Below, one piece after another: positions 19,705-29,600 of a stretch of 64,000 bases of DNA. Numbering within the stretch: position 1 is the stretch's first letter; each line of letters starts with the position of its first letter. Position numbers and translations under genes: made by a program. The notes beneath the pieces were generated by a model. The model searched no databases and was not told where the DNA came from. It saw only the letters and a list, made by a program, of their open reading frames with translations. This DNA comes from Phlegmacium glaucopus (lineage: Eukaryota > Basidiomycota > Agaricomycetes > Agaricales > Cortinariaceae). The DNA lies in contig MU130540.1 of NCBI GenBank assembly GCA_015039465.1, positions 222,724-286,723 of the forward strand, read 5' to 3'.

Positions 19705-22700
19705 GCAAGCACACAGTTTCAATGTCTGTGTCGCTGATGATTTCTTCTGTATTAGTAGCCGAGATGGGAAAACAATCTATGATCTTACAGACCCCTATCA
19801 CGTGCAAAACTGAGAAAGAGAACAAAATCGTTGACGCCCGAATTCTTATGGACACAGGAGCTGGTGGACTCTTTATGAACGCTGGCTTTGCCAAACGACA
19901 CCAAATACTCCTATACCCCCTCGATAAACCGATACTCCCCCGAAACGCAGACGGATCCCCTAATTCCAATGGGAAAATCACACATTACACCTGGATCAGA
20001 TATCAACAAGGCGATAGCTGGATGATGGAACGACTTCATGTTGTCACAATAGCAAGCGCCGATGTCATATTTGGACTCCCCTGGTTCCAAGCCCACAAAC
20101 CTCAAATAGACTGGGGGACTGGACGAATGCATCTTCCAATGGGAAAACACCAGCTAGCCCTGATTTACAATCGAAGAAACCGACGACGATTACAGGAAAC
20201 GCAAAACGCTCGCACCACCACTTTAAACAGGATGGAAATTGACAAAACACGATACAACAAAGTAGAAGAAGAAATGAAAGAAACAATAGAAAAATGGAGA
20301 GAAAAGAGAAAGAAGAAGATCGAATTACAAAGAAGTGATTCCCCCGATTGGAGAAAAAGAGAACAAGTCACCACGACCCCCGAAACTCCAACTCTTCCGA
20401 AAGCCATAATAGAAGAAGTCGAAGACGAGGAATCACCCCTCAATTCAACCCTCTTAAAATTGGACGACGAAAATGAAACCATCGAACTCAACTCCGACGA
20501 CAGCGAAATTGAGCTGGTCGTCGCTTTTATCAACCAGGTCATGGACAACGAACTCTGGGTCAACAAAACCAATGTCTCCACTGCCTTAGCAAGTGAACAA
20601 AATGTGAAAAAGGACGAGAAAACCTTGGAAGAAATGATACCACCGGAACTTATGAATTATTGGCGTATCTTCGACAAGGAAACTGCAGAACGATTCCCGG
20701 GAGCAAGACCCTACGATCATGCCATTGACCTCAAAGACGACTTCATACCTCGTGACTGCAAAGTCTACCCACTCACGCTACCAGAACAAGCCGAACTGGA
20801 CAAATTCCTCAAAGAAAACCTCGACAAAGGCTACATACGACCATCCAAATCCCCTATGGCATCACCATTCTTCTTCGTCGACAAAAAAGATGGAAAAGTA
20901 CGCCCTACACAAGACTATCGAACGCTAAACGAAGGAACAATCAAGAATACCTATCCACTCCCCCTCATCTCCGAACTCATTGACAAACTAAAAGGCGCCA
21001 AATACTTCACTAAACTGGACATCCGATGGGGTTACAACAATGTACGCATTCGAGACGGAGACCAATGGAAGGCAGCTTTCAAAACCAACAAAGGATTATT
21101 CGAACCCACAGTTATGTTTTTCGGACTCTGCAACTCCCCTGCCACGTTTCAAGCAATGATGGATGACATATTCATAATCGAAACCACTGAAGGATGGGTC
21201 GTCATCTACATGGATGATATCTTCATATTCACCAAAACAATTGCCGAAAACATAGAAAACACCAGACGGATCCTCCAACGCCTTGCCGACAACGACCTAT
21301 ACCTCAAACCCGAGAAATGCGCCTTCTGGCAAACCAAAGTGGAATTCTTAGGACTAGTTATCGAAGAAAACAAACTCGCTATGGACCCAGTAAAACTCGC
21401 TGGAATCGCTGACTGGCCTGCACCTACTTCAGTACACGAAGTCCGCTCATTCTTAGGCTTTGGAAATTACTACCGACGATTTATTCAAGGATATGGCAAT
21501 ATGACAAAACCATTGAACGACCTACTCAAGAAAGACACCAAATTCGAATGGACACCCGAACGAAGTCAAGCTTTCGAAATGCTAAAAAGGAAATTCACTG
21601 AATCCCCAGTACTACGAATGCCTGACGCAACAAAACCTTTCGAACTCGAGACGGACGCTTCCAAATACGCCTCAGGAGCAGTACTACGACAACAAGATAA
21701 CAACGGAGACTGGCACCCCTGCGGATATTTATCCAAATCATTCAACAATACGGAACGAAACTATGAGATCTACGATCGAGAACTCCTAGCCATTATTCGA
21801 GCCCTCAAAGAATGGCGACACTATTTAATGGGAAACCCATACCCAGTCACCGTACGCTCCGATCACAAAAATCTGACCTACTTTAAAACCGCTCAAAAAC
21901 TCAATCGACGACAAGCTCGATGGAGCCTTTTCCTCTCTGAATTTGACATCCACCTCACACATGTACCGGGAACCCAAATGGTTCAATCTGATGCCCTTTC
22001 ACGACGTGCCGACCTTACTGTTGGAATGGAAAACGACAATGAAGACCGCACATTACTCCCTGACAACCTTTTTGTTAACGTCATCGACACGGAACTCCAA
22101 GAACTCATAACTTCTACAAAACAAATGGACGATGTTGTCAAAACTGCCTTACACGCGATACTCCATGGCGGACCCCTTCCTATGCGCTCTGCCCTTAGTG
22201 ACTGGCGAACCGACGGTGACCTGGTTTTCTATAAAAACCGCTGCTACGTACCTGATAATATGGACTTACGCCGTAACATTGTTCGAAAACATCACGACTC
22301 TATCCCTGCTGGCCACCCTGGCCGTCTTGTTACCCAAAACCTAGTCCAACGTGACTATTGGTGGCCTGGAATGGCCACATTCATTCGAAACTATGTCGAT
22401 GGCTGCGCCAATTGTCAACAACACAAGATAAACCGACACCCTATTTCCCCACCTTTACAACCTATCCGTTCCGAACAACTCCGCCCATTCTCTCTGATCA
22501 CTATGGATTTCATCACGGATCTCCCTCCCTCTGACGGCTTTGACTCTATCATGGTCGTGGTCGACCACGGGTCTACGAAGGGGGTAATTCTAACCCCATG
22601 CCACAAAACAATCGATGCCAACGGAACCGCCTCTATTTTACTTGACTCACTTTACAAAAGATACGGATTACCGGACAAAGCTATCTCCGACCGTGGCCCC

Positions 22701-23537
22701 CAATTTGCCTCTCACATCTTTCGAGAATTAGGACGACTTCTTGGCATCAACCTAGTCATGAGCACAGCCCATCACCCACAGACAGACGGCGCTACCGAAA
22801 GAGCAAACCAAGAAATCGAAGCTTATCTATCCATCTTCTGCGCAAATAACCCCGACCAATGGCGACAATACCTCCCTACCCTCGAATTCTCTTACAACAC
22901 CAAACCACATGCTACACAAAAAGAATCCCCTTTATTCCTTCAAATGGGTTACAATCCAACCGCCATTCCCACTGCATTCCCGAGAACCAACATCCCTGAC
23001 ACCCAAGAACGCCTTATCAATCTCCAAGAAGCACGGAAAGAAGCCAATGCGGCCCATGAACTCGCACGACAAGTCATGACTGAACGTATTACCCGAGGCT
23101 TCACCCCATTCAAGATAGGAGATAAGGTGTGGCTAGAGTCACGATACCTTAAACTACGATATGAAACCAAGAAAATGGCACCTAAGCGAGAAGGACCCTT
23201 CAAAGTCATAGAAGTCCTAAACCCCCTCAGCTACCGCTTGGAATTACCTCGCTCCTGGAAAATTCATCCAGTCATTCATATCACGCTACTCTCCCCTTAC
23301 AAGACAAATGGAGTTTATGGCGATAATTTCCCACAACCACCTCCTGACCTTATCGAAGGCCAACCGGAGTACGAAGTCGAGTCAATAATTTCCCACAGAC
23401 GACAGGGAAGAGGATACGCTTTCCTTATAAAATGGAAAGGATATTCAACTGCAGAAAACACCTGGGAACCCGAACGAAATGTCACCAATTCACAAAACCT
23501 TCTTCAAAGTTACAAAAATCGACACCGACTCCAGTGA
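19692..23537 (+). CDS. Gypsy-A pol: protease, RT, RNase H, integrase, chromodomain
   Basis: About 1,271 residues counted from the ATG at 19,722; the frame is open further upstream and is probably reached by -1 frameshifting from gag. Domains in order: aspartic protease (MDTGAGGLF, Asp near residue 44); reverse transcriptase (KLDIRWGYNNVRI, then YMDD at about 496-499); RNase H (ELETDASKYASGAV, about 640-770); integrase zinc finger (HHDSIPAGH, then CANCQQHK, about 855-890); DDE core (MDFITDLPP, SDRGPQFAS, ATERANQE, about 928-1,027). The chromodomain (YEVESIISHRRQGRG, FLIKWKGYS, NTWEPERN) is at about 1,215-1,271. All catalytic residues are present. The chromodomain at the integrase tail marks a chromovirus and usually targets heterochromatin. 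Confidence 0.96.
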   Translation, partial: PGFLGKHTVSMSVSLMISSVLVAEMGKQSMILQTPITCKTEKENKIVDARILMDTGAGGLFMNAGFAKRHQILLYPLDKPILPRNADGSPNSNGKITHYTWIRYQQGDSWMMERLHVVTIASADVIFGLPWFQAHKPQIDWGTGRMHLPMGKHQLALIYNRRNRRRLQETQNARTTTLNRMEIDKTRYNKVEEEMKETIEKWREKRKKKIELQRSDSPDWRKREQVTTTPETPTLPKAIIEEVEDEESPLNSTLLKLDDENETIELNSDDSEIELVVAFINQVMDNELWVNKTNVSTALASEQNVKKDEKTLEEMIPPELMNYWRIFDKETAERFPGARPYDHAIDLKDDFIPRDCKVYPLTLPEQAELDKFLKENLDKGYIRPSKSPMASPFFFVDKKDGKVRPTQDYRTLNEGTIKNTYPLPLISELIDKLKGAKYFTKLDIRWGYNNVRIRDGDQWKAAFKTNKGLFEPTVMFFGLCNSPATFQAMMDDIFIIETTEGWVVIYMDDIFIFTKTIAENIENTRRILQRLADNDLYLKPEKCAFWQTKVEFLGLVIEENKLAMDPVKLAGIADWPAPTSVHEVRSFLGFGNYYRRFIQGYGNMTKPLNDLLKKDTKFEWTPERSQAFEMLKRKFTESPVLRMPDATKPFELETDASKYASGAVLRQQDNNGDWHPCGYLSKSFNNTERNYEIYDRELLAIIRALKEWRHYLMGNPYPVTVRSDHKNLTYFKTAQKLNRRQARWSLFLSEFDIHLTHVPGTQMVQSDALSRRADLTVGMENDNEDRTLLPDNLFVNVIDTELQELITSTKQMDDVVKTALHAILHGGPLPMRSALSDWRTDGDLVFYKNRCYVPDNMDLRRNIVRKHHDSIPAGHPGRLVTQNLVQRDYWWPGMATFIRNYVDGCANCQQHKINRHPISPPLQPIRSEQLRPFSLITMDFITDLPPSDGFDSIMVVVDHGSTKGVILTPCHKTIDANGTASILLDSLYKRYGLPDKAISDRGPQFASHIFRELGRLLGINLVMSTAHHPQTDGATERANQEIEAYLSIFCANNPDQWRQYLPTLEFSYNTKPHATQKESPLFLQMGYNPTAIPTAFPRTNIPDTQERLINLQEARKEANAAHELARQVMTERITRGFTPFKIGDKVWLESRYLKLRYETKKMAPKREGPFKVIEVLNPLSYRLELPRSWKIHPVIHITLLSPYKTNGVYGDNFPQPPPDLIEGQPEYEVESIISHRRQGRGYAFLIKWKGYSTAENTWEPERNVTNSQNLLQSYKNRHRLQ
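19698..19704 (+). promoter_or_regulatory. Putative -1 frameshift site at the gag stop
   Basis: Gag ends GAT TTT TAG. Slipping back one base on the T-run (T TTT TAG) gives TTA GGC AAG in the pol frame, which is open from before 19,692 into the protease. Gag is in frame 1 and pol is one base back, as needed. No pseudoknot was verified downstream. An alternative is independent initiation at ATG 19,722. Confidence 0.6.
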
Positions 23538-24612
23538 AGATAACAAAGAAAATATCCCCCCTCTGACTACTCCTTCCATGACTCCCTCGTCAATAACCCC
23601 CTCATCCACTTCCACTCTTAGTACTACTGCCTCCCTTGCTACTATCCTTGAGAATGAACCCCTCAATGTCCACACTACATTCCTTGCTACGCAATTCCCA
23701 CTCCCCCCATCCTCTCCTGCAAGTTCTACTACTACCAATCAACAATTCAGAATTCAAGATATAATCCAAATATTCGACTCTCAATTCCCCACATATTCCC
23801 ATTATCAAACCTACATACGAGACCATCTTCGAGACTGGACCCATGACTCCGACTTCAAAACATTTGACATCGCCTACTGCCACCATCGACTAGTACTTCC
23901 GCAAGCCAATACTTTAGAAAAGATGGCAGCAAGCCTTATCAAAATGGCACAAGAACTACGACAAACAAATGCGACCCAAGAACACAATATCCGACAACTC
24001 ATTCCTCGCCTTGAAATCAACGGATTAAGTAAACGAATCGAACAGACCCTGACCCTAACAATCCCAACTGTCAACCTTTGGATCCCCGCTCCCCCTAACT
24101 CCCCTGTCACTTTCCCAAACAACATTCTTCTTAACAATCCCTCCGAAGAAACTGGAACTCGTATTCGTCCTCAACCACTCACTCGACAACCGTCTGAAGC
24201 CAATATCCCTATTATCCGATCCATCCCATACACGACACGAGCACCCACTAGCCGACCAAAATGCTTTCAATGCGGTACCCTTGGACATCGCAAACAAGAA
24301 TGCGGTGCCTACAGATGCCCTTCTTGTAAACGGGTAGCCCCTGGACACTGGCCCAGCAATTGCCCCAAAAACAAAGAAGAAGACAAAGCCCCTCTCCCCA
24401 AACGACGACGACAAGAACCAGAACACTGTGCCAGTTGTCGACTCCCCCTCTTCTACAATCATGTCGCCTGGTGCCGAGGACAGACGGATGGTAACACCTG
24501 CCGATGCAAATCTAAAGCCAAAAAGGAAGAAGATTGTGATCCCGACATTTACGGAACCGGATTCTACGACGTTGACGGAGATGAAGACGGTAACCTTACC
24601 GGAGAACACTGA
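23479..24612 (+). CDS. Gypsy-A ORF3: zinc-knuckle accessory protein
   Basis: 377 residues in the +1 frame relative to pol, overlapping the last 59 nt of the chromodomain region. The N-terminus (1-90) is Ser/Thr/Pro-rich. A middle region (about 90-190) is probably helical, with a Leu/Ala/Lys stretch. A CX2CX4HX4C knuckle (CFQCGTLGHRKQEC) is at 262-275, immediately followed by a second CX2CX6HX4C (280-295) and a third Cys/His cluster (CASCRLPLFYNH, then WC, 317-332). A basic KRRR at about 308-311 could be a nuclear signal. An ORF after pol is not part of the basic Ty3/gypsy layout. It may be a nucleic-acid-binding factor; function is unknown. Confidence 0.8.
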   Translation: MSPIHKTFFKVTKIDTDSSEDNKENIPPLTTPSMTPSSITPSSTSTLSTTASLATILENEPLNVHTTFLATQFPLPPSSPASSTTTNQQFRIQDIIQIFDSQFPTYSHYQTYIRDHLRDWTHDSDFKTFDIAYCHHRLVLPQANTLEKMAASLIKMAQELRQTNATQEHNIRQLIPRLEINGLSKRIEQTLTLTIPTVNLWIPAPPNSPVTFPNNILLNNPSEETGTRIRPQPLTRQPSEANIPIIRSIPYTTRAPTSRPKCFQCGTLGHRKQECGAYRCPSCKRVAPGHWPSNCPKNKEEDKAPLPKRRRQEPEHCASCRLPLFYNHVAWCRGQTDGNTCRCKSKAKKEEDCDPDIYGTGFYDVDGDEDGNLTGEH

Positions 24613-24678
24613 ATCATGCGATAAGAACATTCCTATTTATATCCATGACTCATCTCTACCTCTGACTCTATCTCTCCC

Positions 24679-24686
24679 TATAAAAG
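24679..24686 (+). promoter_or_regulatory. Internal TATA box upstream of ORF4
   Basis: TATAAAAG, followed by a CT-rich stretch of about 30 nt (CTCTCTCCCTCTCC) and then the ATG at 24,734, 48 nt after the box. This resembles a compact fungal core promoter and would give ORF4 its own transcript. It lies just after the ORF3 stop at 24,610-24,612. Confidence 0.55.
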
Positions 24687-24733
24687 AACTCGCAATCCAG
24701 CTCTCTCCCTCTCCTTATCATTTTCCTTCTATA

Positions 24734-25339
24734 ATGGCCCTCGCATCTACTGCTCACATTACCACTGCCCATATGAACTTCAATACTGCCACTGCTATGC
24801 GAGAAGATATCGACCAATTTCACGATTATGTCGAAGAAATCACACCCGATAATGGAATTCCCATCTTTCGACCTGGTCAACTTCCTCCTTTACTTCACAT
24901 CACAGGTGGTCACCTATTCTTTCAAACCGAACACATTCGTTTCGTAGTCCACCGATATTTCTTTGACCGAGAATCTATATGGCTTGCAGAACGGATGACA
25001 TCCATCGACAAAGACCTCGCCGATGGACAGACTGAAGCACAATCCAAGAATCGAGGAACCAATATATTCGACGCCATTGAACTCCCCGGAATCACGGCTC
25101 AACAATTCGCTTCTCTTCTTTGGGTTATCTACAACCCCCGTTACGGAAGTCATCAAGCCGACACTCGGACGTGGAAGGACATCAACACGGCTGCCCAAGC
25201 ACTCAAGATGGCACAAATCTGTACCCTCTCCGAACATAAGATCAAAATCAGCCAACGACTCGACCAACAACAAGAAGAACAACAAAGAAAAGATTTAGCC
25301 GAATATTTCGAGAATAACAAAATCGAGGACGATCTTTAA
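24734..25339 (+). CDS. Gypsy-A ORF4: BTB/POZ-like accessory protein
   Basis: 201 residues from the ATG at 24,734, preferred because a TATA box and CT-rich leader precede it. The frame is open further up, to an ATG at 24,428 inside ORF3, which would give 303 residues. The pattern GGHLFFQTEHIRFVVHRYFF, DRESIWLAERM, a gap, IELPGITAQQFASLLWVIYN, PRYGSHQADTRTW and AAQALKMAQI matches the BTB/POZ domain of basidiomycete proteins, which mediates dimerisation and cullin-3 or chromatin contacts. The C-terminus is Gln/Glu-rich and probably coiled coil. It ends 16 nt before the 3' LTR. It looks like a captured host gene; role in the element is unknown. Confidence 0.75.
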   Translation: MALASTAHITTAHMNFNTATAMREDIDQFHDYVEEITPDNGIPIFRPGQLPPLLHITGGHLFFQTEHIRFVVHRYFFDRESIWLAERMTSIDKDLADGQTEAQSKNRGTNIFDAIELPGITAQQFASLLWVIYNPRYGSHQADTRTWKDINTAAQALKMAQICTLSEHKIKISQRLDQQQEEQQRKDLAEYFENNKIEDDL

Positions 25340-25355
25340 GCTAACGACGGGCTAA

Positions 25356-25777
25356 TGTTATGAATATCTGGTATACGCATATCTTCAGTCGTCCCCTCGT
25401 CCCCTCTTTTTCTCTTCCCCTTTCATCCCCCTTCTGCTCCCCTGTACCCTTTGCCCTTTGCCCTTTGCCCTCTTTGTACTATACATAGCTATCGCTCCCG
25501 CTTCCCTTATCACTGACTCGTACCAACTCATATCTCTGACACGGACCATCCCCTTATTCCTGACTCGACCCTCTAGTATATAAGAGCCATACCCATAGCC
25601 ATGGATCCTTAGTTTAGACCTTTGTACCACTACGGTTCTAATCTATCCTGCTTGCTCAGAACCTGCCGTCCTCAGTCTAAGACTTGTTGAACCCGATTGC
25701 AGTTGTACTAAGTCCCTAGTTACTTGGTCTATTGGCCCAGCACCGAACACGAGTGCAAGCTTATAGTCGCCGTAACA
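25356..25777 (+). repeat. Gypsy-A 3' LTR
   Basis: 422 bp with 3 differences from the 5' LTR by eye. It is followed directly by the target duplication ATGCC (25,778-25,782). No obvious polypurine tract precedes it. Confidence 0.96.
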
Positions 25778-26652
25778 ATGCCCAAGTCTCAAAAACAAGT
25801 GTTCTTGCTCAATGTCTGAGACAGTGAGTAGGTTGCAAATGAGGGGGGAAAGAAAGAGTCCAATTTTCTACCTATTTACAAAGTCCTGGGGGTATTTTAT
25901 ACAACTCACATGTTTAAAAATAAATAATAGTCCATTGACTCCAAAAATAGATATATTGGTTCCTGGTACCTTTACTTTGGTTCTGGCACCATGTGCACTC
26001 TTTGTGCCTGAAAAGATAGGGGTTGCCTATTTTTAACCTCATTTCACTGTTTTAGGTAGTTTCCACCCCTTTTGATGGTAACTGTGCCCCCTGTGCCTGG
26101 AAACCATGGTTCTGATCATTTTAGATCACTTCCTTCATATCCAATCACTACCCCCTGGATTTGGAGTACTTACCTTGAAAATTCTAAGGAAAAGGAAAGC
26201 ACTTATGAGGTAGAGCGAGACAAACTCTGGCAATAAGTATTGATATTCCGGATTCCCTCGCGTGAGCCCAGTCTTAGTCTAACTTTTGACGAGAGACTGC
26301 GAGAGACACCCAGAGACGGAAATGAATGATTTGGGCTCCCAACCGGGCCAACCCCAACCCGTCATTCATTCAGGCTCCTTGTTCAGAACATCTTAGGTCC
26401 GGCATTATTTGTTCGGACTGGAGCCAGGTCGACCCGGGGTCTAATAGACTAATAGTAAATGGACGACAAGCAATGAAGAGAATAGACTCGAATCCGTGTT
26501 AGGTTCAATTTGTCCAGTCCCACTTTGGTCCCACGTCACACAGGGCTTTGGACATCGTGGTAAGTATGGACATCGTGGTGGCCAGGTGGCGTCACAGAAA
26601 ACCCTGACTTTCTGGTAAAAACCTGAGGCGGAAATCCGAAGTACCGACTTAC
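25778..26652. other. Intergenic flank and presumed promoter of ABCC-A
   Basis: No supported gene in 875 bp. Short open frames on the minus strand at 26,441-26,721 run against the ABCC-A start and show no family features. No clear TATA box was picked out. Confidence 0.5.
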
Positions 26653-29600
26653 ATGGCATGGTACATATGGAAAGACTCTACTGAGCAGCTTATACCTCTC
26701 ATCAGCAAAACGTACGTCCATCCAACACTAGCAAACTCACCGTTCAATAATGTCACACATAGAATATTCAACGACCCACGATCCATCCCATTCATATTCA
26801 CTTGTATTTCTCTAACTTTTCAAATCGTACATGGTCTCTTTACCATCAAACATCATACAAATCCTTCTTTCCCTCTTCCCGATCACCCCGAAACTATCCC
26901 ACCACAGGCGAACCGTAATCAACCTCAATCTCGACAAAAACTAGATTCTTATATACAATCCTATGGCGGATCTACCCTCTTTGTTTTCTTGCTCGCACGT
27001 TTGATTGGTTGTTTTGTTCTTCTGAGTTTATCGGTCTGGTCAATAGGAGGATGTAAACCAACCCCAATGGACGACTTCAATCATGGTGTTTTTTGGAAAT
27101 TCTTATCATTTGAATGTCCTCAATCGTTTATGGTTCTCACTTACGTGAGTCCTGTCGAAACCTCAAGTCGAACATAATCTCAAACCTTCTTAAAAACTTG
27201 GATTCACTACAACGTTCTAAAAACCCTTAGGCTTACACTTCACTTCTCTCACTGACACCCCTCCTACCCCTCAACTCAACCCGTCATACATCAACAAGAT
27301 CGAACATCATCATACTACTCTCGGCTTTCACAGTCTATGCATATCGAGATTTATGGCCGTTAGCTACTTATACCCAAACCCCAGCCGATGGAGACGGCGA
27401 AGGTAGCAACATTGTGATTTGGCTGAAGATTGTCACACTGGCATTTACAGCTGTGGTGATACCTTTGTTCATACCGCGGAGATATATCCCGATTGTGAGC
27501 CATTCCACTTTCTTCTCCCCTCTCCAGTGAATAACAGTGATGTCTACTGCTACACCAGAACCCAACACAATCTCCCAATCCTGAACAAACAGCATCCATA
27601 TTCTCAAGAATAACATATACATACCTAGATTCTGTAATCCTTCAAGGTTCTAAAGTCCGGCACCTGGGGTATGAACAGTTTCCGCCGCTTGCAGACGATG
27701 ATCAAGCGGAGTGGTTAGTTCGGGATGCGTTTCCCGTATGTATGCCCTGTTATCGTTGGAAGTTTTCGTGTTGATTTATTTAATGGTGATAAGTATCTTG
27801 ACACGCATAATGGGGCGACGAAACGACATTTGTTTTTTAGGTTGCTTTTCGTTTTCCGTATGTCTAAACTTGCTTCCACGCATGTTTCCTTAAACTTTTT
27901 CCTTGTTTCTTTGCTTTGTTTAGGGAAGGAATATTTAATCATAGCACTATGCATAATTGGCCGTTCATTTTTCAACATCGCAGCTCCTGTTGGCATAAAC
28001 AGAATACTCAAGTAAATCCTTACATATCTAACTCTTCGAAACTCAACCATGCACAGATACCTAGAATCTGGAGACTCTTCCACTCCCACGGTCCGTCCCT
28101 GGTTCTGGATATCTTGGCTCTTCTTAGGCCCAATGTCATATTCCATATGTTTCCATTGGTACAATTTTATTGCTCAAAAGGCGTTGGTTCGTATGGAAGC
28201 GTTGATTAGACAGTTGGTGTTTGAGCATGGGTTTCGGATGAGGGTTGTGAAAGCTGCTGAGGAGGCCAAGAATGATAAGCCTCCTGTAGTGCATTCGAAA
28301 CAAGGAGGTACTACTGGAAACCTGAACTTGAAGGATGGAGAGAATCTGATTGGGAAGATGAATAATCTGGTTACCACTGATTTAAATAATATAGTGGATG
28401 CTCGAGATTTTTTGTTGCTAGGTACGCACGTACATTCATTCATTCATTTTTGATTATTGATATTTTCTGGTTCTACTTAGTCCTCCTAGCGCCTCTTGAG
28501 ATTCTTATCTGTTTGGTGTTTCTTTATCAAGTGCTAGGTTGGAGGTATGTTTTCTTTCTTTTTCTCATGTTACGAATCTGAGATATGACAGCTCATTCAT
28601 CGGATTCACTGTTATCATATTACTCCTTCCCGCACCAAGCTACTTTGCAACAAAAATCCAACAGGTCCAAAGTGAAAAAATGAAAATGGTATGTACACAG
28701 CTCTCCTTTCCGTCCTCTAATTCACATTTAAAATTCGGGCGGTTTAGACTGATGCTAGAGTGCAGGCCGTAACCGAAGGTTAGCAAAATGATACATTTCA
28801 ACACCTCCGCGTTTTTGTATTTGCATTGATGGCTTTTTGACTTTTTAGCTGTCAGCGTGTTGCGGATGATCAAGATGTTTGGGTGGGAGATACGTATGTC
28901 AGAACGATTAAAGGAGAGGCGTGAATATGAACTTTTTTGGCTATGGAAATTGAAAGTACGTCTTTTGTCCATCCGACTCTTCTCTTTCAATCTCAAACAT
29001 TTTCTTCTTTGCATGAAGGTTATGAACATATTCTATGGCCTTCTCAGGTAACTTTCGCCGAGCCTGTCACACAACTTGATCCATGTTTGACGAAATTGAC
29101 AGTCATTTCATGCCGATGGGCACGATGTTAGCAACATTTGCAACGTACACACTGATCATGAAACAAGATCTTGATGGTACGTTTCCTCTTCCAAAGACCT
29201 TACCCGATTTCTTTATACGTGCATATCAGCTTCAAAGATATTTTCCAGTATGGCTATATTTTCAATCATGCGTGAAGCTATCCAAAACGTGTTCGGGTCT
29301 ATTACCACCATTATTCGAGGTATACAGATGAATCATATACCTTTTGCGTTGGTTTCAATATACTGATTCTTGGGAATATGTAGGAAAAGTATCGTTAGAT
29401 CGTCTTGAGGACTTCCTGCAAAACACAGAGTTACTCGATTCGTTCCAAAGCCCACAATCCAGCCAAGAAGCTGGAGGACCTTCTAACAACGACGTCGACG
29501 CAAGGAGCACTGAGATTGGATTCAAGAACGCGATTTTTTCGTGGTCCAATTCGAATGAAGAGGAAGGTTCGCTTACTCCTTCAAAACGCTCTTTCAAACT

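Larger units (their letters stand above)
17739..25777 (+). mobile_element. Gypsy-A: complete Ty3/gypsy chromovirus with two accessory ORFs, 8,039 bp
   Basis: Two 422-bp LTRs (17,739-18,160 and 25,356-25,777) begin TGTTATGAATATC and end GCCGTAACA. The target duplication ATGCC lies at 17,734-17,738 and 25,778-25,782. The LTRs differ at 3 positions by my count, so the insertion is young. Between them lie gag, pol with a C-terminal chromodomain, a zinc-knuckle ORF and a BTB-like ORF, all without premature stops. The 14 nt after the 5' LTR match an LTR segment in reverse complement, as in self-priming elements. By appearance the element could be active. Confidence 0.96.

Noticed and set aside
20165..24630. 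Minus-strand open frames opposite Gypsy-A pol and ORF3
   Set aside because: They mirror conserved plus-strand domains and have biased composition; shadows of real genes.
24428..24733. ATG at 24,428 as the ORF4 start
   Set aside because: It lies inside ORF3 and upstream of a TATA box and CT-rich leader; the ATG at 24,734 fits better. Kept as an alternative.
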